Below, piece by piece: positions 60,481-64,000 of a DNA stretch of 64,000 bases (the first letter of the stretch is position 1; every line of letters starts with the position of its first letter). Made by a program: the position numbers and the translations under genes. The notes beneath the pieces are model-generated. The model was not told the DNA's origin and did not search any database. It saw nothing but the letters and a program-made list of their open reading frames with translations. The stretch is from positions 620,001 to 684,000 of the forward strand of contig NZ_VSDO01000005.1 in NCBI RefSeq assembly GCF_008084145.1. The letters run 5' to 3'. The DNA comes from Paenibacillus faecis (GTDB lineage Bacteria > Bacillota > Bacilli > Paenibacillales > Paenibacillaceae).

Positions 60481-60486
60481 TATAAT
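60481..60486 (+). promoter_or_regulatory. Likely -10 box of the ldh promoter
   Basis: TATAAT lies 40 bases before the ldh start. Possible -35 boxes (TTGGAT at 60456, TTGCAA at 60461) are at poor spacing, so an activator may be needed. Confidence 0.45.
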
Positions 60487-60525
60487 TTAGGCAGATCAAA
60501 ACTGGCAGGGAATGGAGATGGAGAG

Positions 60526-61482
60526 ATGGCCAGAAAAACAAGAAAAGTTACCATCGTGGGTTCCGGGCTTGTCGGCGCGGCCTGCGCTTATTCCATGATC
60601 AATCAGTCGATATGCGATGAGATCATGATGGTGGACAGAACGTATGACCGTGCGGTAGCCCAGGCGCTTGATTTATCGCACTGTATGGATTTCACGTCGA
60701 CCCGAACGAAAGTTTATGCAGGCGATTTGGAAGACTGCCGCGATGTCGATGTCGTCGTCTTGACGGCGGGGGCCAATCCGAAACCGGGCCAATCCAGGCT
60801 GGATGTTCTGGAGGCGGCGGAGCAAATTACGTCCGGGATCGTCAATCGGATCATGGGCAGCGGCTTTGACGGCATATTTGTCGTAGCCGCGAATCCGGTG
60901 GATGTGGTGACGCACATCGTACGGGAAGTGTCCGGGCTGCCCCGGAATAAAGTGATCGGCACGGGAACCTCCCTGGATTCCGCGCGGTTAAAAACGCTGT
61001 TATCCGATGTTTTCTCCATCGACCCCCGCAGCGTTCAGGGCTATGCGCTCGGCGAGCACGGAGACTCTCAATTCGTGGCCTGGTCGCATGTTACGATCGG
61101 GGGCAAGCCGATTCTGCAAATTTTGGAGCAGCATAAGGAACGTTTTCAAGGGGTCGATTTGAAAGAAATAGCGCAAAAAACGAAGGATGCGGGATGGGAG
61201 ATTTTTACCCGGAAAGGCAATACGCAGTTCGGTATCGGCAACGCGCTCGCTTACATCGTTCGCTCCATTTTAAACGACGAGCATAAAATCATCGCGATCT
61301 CCGCCATCTTGGAGGGAGAGTACGGCCAAACCGGCGTATGCGCCGGGGTTCCGGCCATCATTGGCGAAGGAGGAATCCAAGAGGTCGTAGAGCTGAATTT
61401 GAATGCGGAGGAACAGCATAAATTCAACGAATCCTGCTCCATCATCAAGAACGCCATTCAAGGACTGGCCAGTCGGAAGTAA
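60526..61482 (+). CDS. ldh: L-lactate dehydrogenase
   Basis: A 318-residue NAD-dependent dehydrogenase. It has the Rossmann motif VGSGLVGAACAY near residue 11, TAGANPKPGQSRLD (substrate loop with Arg), the catalytic ALGEHGDSQFVAWS with His near 178, and GTGTSLDSARL. It reduces pyruvate to lactate under low oxygen. GGAGATGGAG precedes the start. Malate dehydrogenase is less likely given the substrate loop (PKPGQSR). Confidence 0.93.
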   Translation: MARKTRKVTIVGSGLVGAACAYSMINQSICDEIMMVDRTYDRAVAQALDLSHCMDFTSTRTKVYAGDLEDCRDVDVVVLTAGANPKPGQSRLDVLEAAEQITSGIVNRIMGSGFDGIFVVAANPVDVVTHIVREVSGLPRNKVIGTGTSLDSARLKTLLSDVFSIDPRSVQGYALGEHGDSQFVAWSHVTIGGKPILQILEQHKERFQGVDLKEIAQKTKDAGWEIFTRKGNTQFGIGNALAYIVRSILNDEHKIIAISAILEGEYGQTGVCAGVPAIIGEGGIQEVVELNLNAEEQHKFNESCSIIKNAIQGLASRK

Positions 61483-61596
61483 AGACGCGGCTTAAGCCTT
61501 GGGAACGAGGGCACTTCCGCCTCCAGCCTGTTCTTCTCCGTCATGTCTTGAAATATAGTGGAGGTATGAGGAAAGCTGTGAAAAGGAGAGAGAGGC

Positions 61597-62190
61597 ATGG
61601 AATCCCTTTCTATTAAAAAGTTGGCGGATCTCGACGCATCCGGACGGGACCAGGCGGTTGAAATTTTTACGGACGCTTTTTTACGTTCGCTACAGTTCAT
61701 GTCCAAAGACCAGACCAGGCTGACCCGAGCGCTCAGGCATGCTTTTGTCGGCGATCAGTTTTATACGGCGGTGGAAAACGGCAAGGTTCTCGGCATTTTT
61801 GCTTATTCCACGAACCTGGCCCGGGCGTTCTCGTTCGATAAACAAGTATTTCAAAAAGAATTCGGCCGGATTAAAGGTTCTTTAATCTACAAGGTGCTGC
61901 ATGGGGAGTTGGGCAAACCGCTCGATTTCAACGACCGCCAGTGCTACTTCGAGTCGGTGGCCACCGCCCGGGAGGCCAGAGGACGCGGGATCGCCACGTT
62001 GCTCAACAACCACCTGATCGCCGAGCTCGATTATGACGAGTTTATCCTAGAAGTGGTGGATACGAACACCAGCGCCTATCGACTGTATGAAAAACTGGGG
62101 TACACCGAGATCAAACGGAAAAAACAGCGGCTGTTCCCCAAACTGGCGGGATTTAACGAGCGCATATATATGAAGCGGGGGAAGGGGTAG
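61597..62190 (+). CDS. GNAT-family acetyltransferase
   Basis: A 197-residue protein with the acetyl-CoA site VATAREARGRGIATLLNNHL near residue 125 (R/Q-x-x-G-x-G/A) and the late YRLYEKLGYTEIKRKKQRLF. The target is unknown. GAAAAGGAGAG precedes the start. It stands alone between ldh and the converging two-component genes. Confidence 0.88.
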   Translation: MESLSIKKLADLDASGRDQAVEIFTDAFLRSLQFMSKDQTRLTRALRHAFVGDQFYTAVENGKVLGIFAYSTNLARAFSFDKQVFQKEFGRIKGSLIYKVLHGELGKPLDFNDRQCYFESVATAREARGRGIATLLNNHLIAELDYDEFILEVVDTNTSAYRLYEKLGYTEIKRKKQRLFPKLAGFNERIYMKRGKG

Positions 62191-62247
62191 AGACGAGTCT
62201 ATCCCCAAGGAGTTTAACGCTGCTGAACATGCTTGATCCCTTGACCA

Positions 62248-63345
62248 TTACTTTTTCGGAATCACCAGCACAAAGCGTGTAGCGTCCTGATCTCCGTCCA
62301 GCGAGATGGAACCTCCATGCTTTTCCGCGATTTGTCTTGCGATGGCAAGACCCAGGCCCGTGCCGCCGTCGCTGGTTCTGGCCGCGTTTCCGCGAACGAA
62401 GGTGTTGAACACCTTGTCCCTCAACGGCCCGGGAATGCCTATGCCGTCGTCGGTGACCTCGATATGGACAGTCTCGCCGTGATCTTCCAGTCCGATGAGG
62501 ACACGGGTTCCCGGCGGATTGTATTTCAGCGCATTCGCCAGCAGGTTGGAAACGGCCCGGTACAGCAGCGTGGTGTTGAACTCCGCAATGACTTCGCCGG
62601 AGGGAATTTCCGTGTCAAACACAAATCCTTTTTCTTCAAACGCATCGTAAAAGGTGACGGCGATTTCCCGGAGAAATTCGGCGGTGTCGGTCGGCTCCTT
62701 CGCTACCGGATAGTCGGGAGCTTCCAGCTTCGATAACTCGAACACGTCTTCAATCAGCTTGGCAACCAAGTACGTCTTGTCACAGATCAGCTTGATCGTG
62801 CGTTGCTTCTTCTCCTCATCTGCAATGATGCCGAGCTGAAGCGCTTTGGCATACCCTTGGATCGTCGTAATCGGCGTCCGCAAATCATGGGATATGTCGA
62901 CGAGCATCTGCCGCCGGCTCTCCTCCAGCAGACGTTTTTCTTTCTCCGCCTTCTCGAGCTTTTCCGCCATCGCATTAAAGCTTTCCTGGATCTGCGCCAA
63001 CTCGTATTCAGCTTCGAACCGCAGCCGCTCATGATAATGCCCGCCCGCTATGCTGCGGATTCCCGCGACGATGTCGCCGAGCGGGTTCGTCAGCTTGACA
63101 GCAGTCAGGCGGCTGTAAAGAAAAACGTTGATCCCAAACAGCACCAGGAACAGCAATCCCGTCTCCGCGAGCGTCTTCCAGAACAGAGCCAACGTTTCCG
63201 CGCTCGTCCCGCTACCGGATTCCGCCAACCGGTCCGTCCTTTCCACAAAATAAATCAACAGGGATGCGACGCTTGCCCCGACCGTTAGCGAAAAGAAAAT
63301 ATAATTCCGGACAAGGGTACGGAATATCGTCGGTTTACTTCGCAT
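62248..63345 (-). CDS. Sensor histidine kinase
   Basis: A 365-residue membrane kinase with two hydrophobic segments (about 12-31 and 57-77), a HAMP region, a HisKA domain with DISHDLRTPITTIQGY (phospho-His near 154) and an ATPase domain (NLLANALKYNPPGT; VTDDGIGIPGP; GTGLGLAIA). The extracellular loop is short, so it may sense within the membrane. It overlaps the upstream response regulator gene by 11 bases. Confidence 0.92.
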   Translation of the reverse strand: MRSKPTIFRTLVRNYIFFSLTVGASVASLLIYFVERTDRLAESGSGTSAETLALFWKTLAETGLLFLVLFGINVFLYSRLTAVKLTNPLGDIVAGIRSIAGGHYHERLRFEAEYELAQIQESFNAMAEKLEKAEKEKRLLEESRRQMLVDISHDLRTPITTIQGYAKALQLGIIADEEKKQRTIKLICDKTYLVAKLIEDVFELSKLEAPDYPVAKEPTDTAEFLREIAVTFYDAFEEKGFVFDTEIPSGEVIAEFNTTLLYRAVSNLLANALKYNPPGTRVLIGLEDHGETVHIEVTDDGIGIPGPLRDKVFNTFVRGNAARTSDGGTGLGLAIARQIAEKHGGSISLDGDQDATRFVLVIPKK

Positions 63346-64000
63346 GTAGCTCCTCCTTTTTGGCGAAACGATAGCCGAGCCCCCGCACCGTTTTCAAATA
63401 AACCGGTTCGCGCGGAGAATCCTCAATTTTATCCCGTAAGCGGCTGATCTGCACCATAATGGCATTATCGTCGGCGATGTACTCATCGGCCCACGCTCGT
63501 TCAAAGATTTGCTTTTTCGTATAAATGCGGCCCGGGCTTGCCATAAACAACTTCAGGAGGCGGTATTCGAGCGCACTGAGCGCGATGGGCTTTCCGCGTT
63601 TGTAGAGCATACAGGAATCGTGATGCAGCGACAGATCACCGACCCGCGTTTCCGTTACTTCTTCGGGGGTCACCGGGATTTCGTTAAACTCATAGGTTCG
63701 GCGCAACTGAGCGCGGATACGCGCCACCACCTCCAAGGGATTAAACGGTTTGGCGATAAAATCGTCGGCCCCAAGTCCCAGCCCGGCGATCTTGTCGAAA
63801 TCCTCGTTCTTCGCCGACAGGATGATGACCGGCAGCTTCGATCGTTCGCGAAGCCACTGCAGCAACTGAAAGCCGTCGAGCCGCGGCATCATGATATCGA
63901 TAACGGCCAGGTCCACATCGGTCCGGGAGAATAACTCTGTGGCCGCCTGACCGTCATACGCCTCCAGAATCTCGTACTCCTGTTCCAAAAACAATCGGAG
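63335..64000 (-). CDS. OmpR-family response regulator, N-terminus cut by window edge
   Basis: About 221 residues are visible. The frame is still open at the window edge, and the first receiver strand with its acidic pair is missing. Present are AVIDIMMPRLDGFQLL (phospho-Asp), VIILSAKNEDF, FIAKPFNPLEVVARI and a winged helix ending VYLKTVRGLGYRF. It works with the downstream histidine kinase, translated from the same transcript. The target genes are unknown. Confidence 0.9.
   Translation of the reverse strand, partial: LRLFLEQEYEILEAYDGQAATELFSRTDVDLAVIDIMMPRLDGFQLLQWLRERSKLPVIILSAKNEDFDKIAGLGLGADDFIAKPFNPLEVVARIRAQLRRTYEFNEIPVTPEEVTETRVGDLSLHHDSCMLYKRGKPIALSALEYRLLKLFMASPGRIYTKKQIFERAWADEYIADDNAIMVQISRLRDKIEDSPREPVYLKTVRGLGYRFAKKEELHAK

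Overview
The window comes from a Gram-positive, spore-forming member of the Paenibacillaceae, most likely Paenibacillus. The evidence is host gene content: a triple-SLH surface protein, YesN/YesM two-component genes beside sugar ABC transporters, DUF4127, gerM-rph-rdgB, a PgpA-like YutG protein and strong AGGAGG ribosome sites. The assignment rests on gene families and style, not on any database match.

Region 1 (1 to about 17.35 kb) is the early half of a prophage, all on the + strand and packed with overlapping start and stop codons. It holds the tail of an SMC-like ATPase, a DUF6906 protein, a RecT/Bet annealing protein, an MBL-fold protein, a replication initiator with origin-like repeats inside its gene, a G39P-like helicase loader, a DnaB helicase, a phage-borne DnaN sliding clamp, a RuvC-like resolvase, a PAPS-reductase-like protein, a C5 cytosine methyltransferase with five internal repeats, many small proteins, an ArpU-type regulator and a large serine integrase. 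At least five of these proteins carry clamp-binding-like peptides (QLxLF type) at an extreme end, so the phage seems to build its replication and modification machinery around its own clamp. Twenty bases after the integrase the reading frame of a NarL/LuxR-type response regulator resumes. The phage therefore sits inside that regulator gene and this is the integrase-side attachment junction.

Region 2 (17.4 to 28 kb) is host DNA: a DUF115/Maf-like protein beside a large SLH protein with tandemly duplicated Ig-like modules; an MFS exporter with an ArsR-type regulator and a clear operator; an M20 dipeptidase; and a membrane-anchored PpiC foldase.

Region 3 (27.8 to 42.6 kb) holds two carbohydrate uptake loci. 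The first is nanE, a sugar ABC transporter without ATPase, DUF4127, a ROK kinase and an RpiR regulator, which looks like an N-acetylmannosamine pathway without a sialic acid lyase. The second is a YesN/YesM pair followed by another ATPase-less sugar ABC transporter, with 13-bp direct repeats and a cre-like site upstream.

Region 4 (42.7 to 64 kb) is mostly housekeeping: a methyltransferase and an MBL hydrolase, a YutG-like protein, gerM-rph-rdgB, asnB, tRNA-Arg, a PadR/MFS pair, a transposase-like zinc-ribbon remnant, tRNA-Gly, a PilZ protein, a phosphate uptake set (secreted stalk/propeller protein, pstS, pstC, pstA, no pstB), a glutathione peroxidase and a thioredoxin-fold protein, L-lactate dehydrogenase, an acetyltransferase and a two-component pair cut by the window edge. 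The stretch after tRNA-Arg (50.93 to 51.72 kb) has no genes but holds a 152-bp tandem duplication and an evenly spaced array of hairpins.
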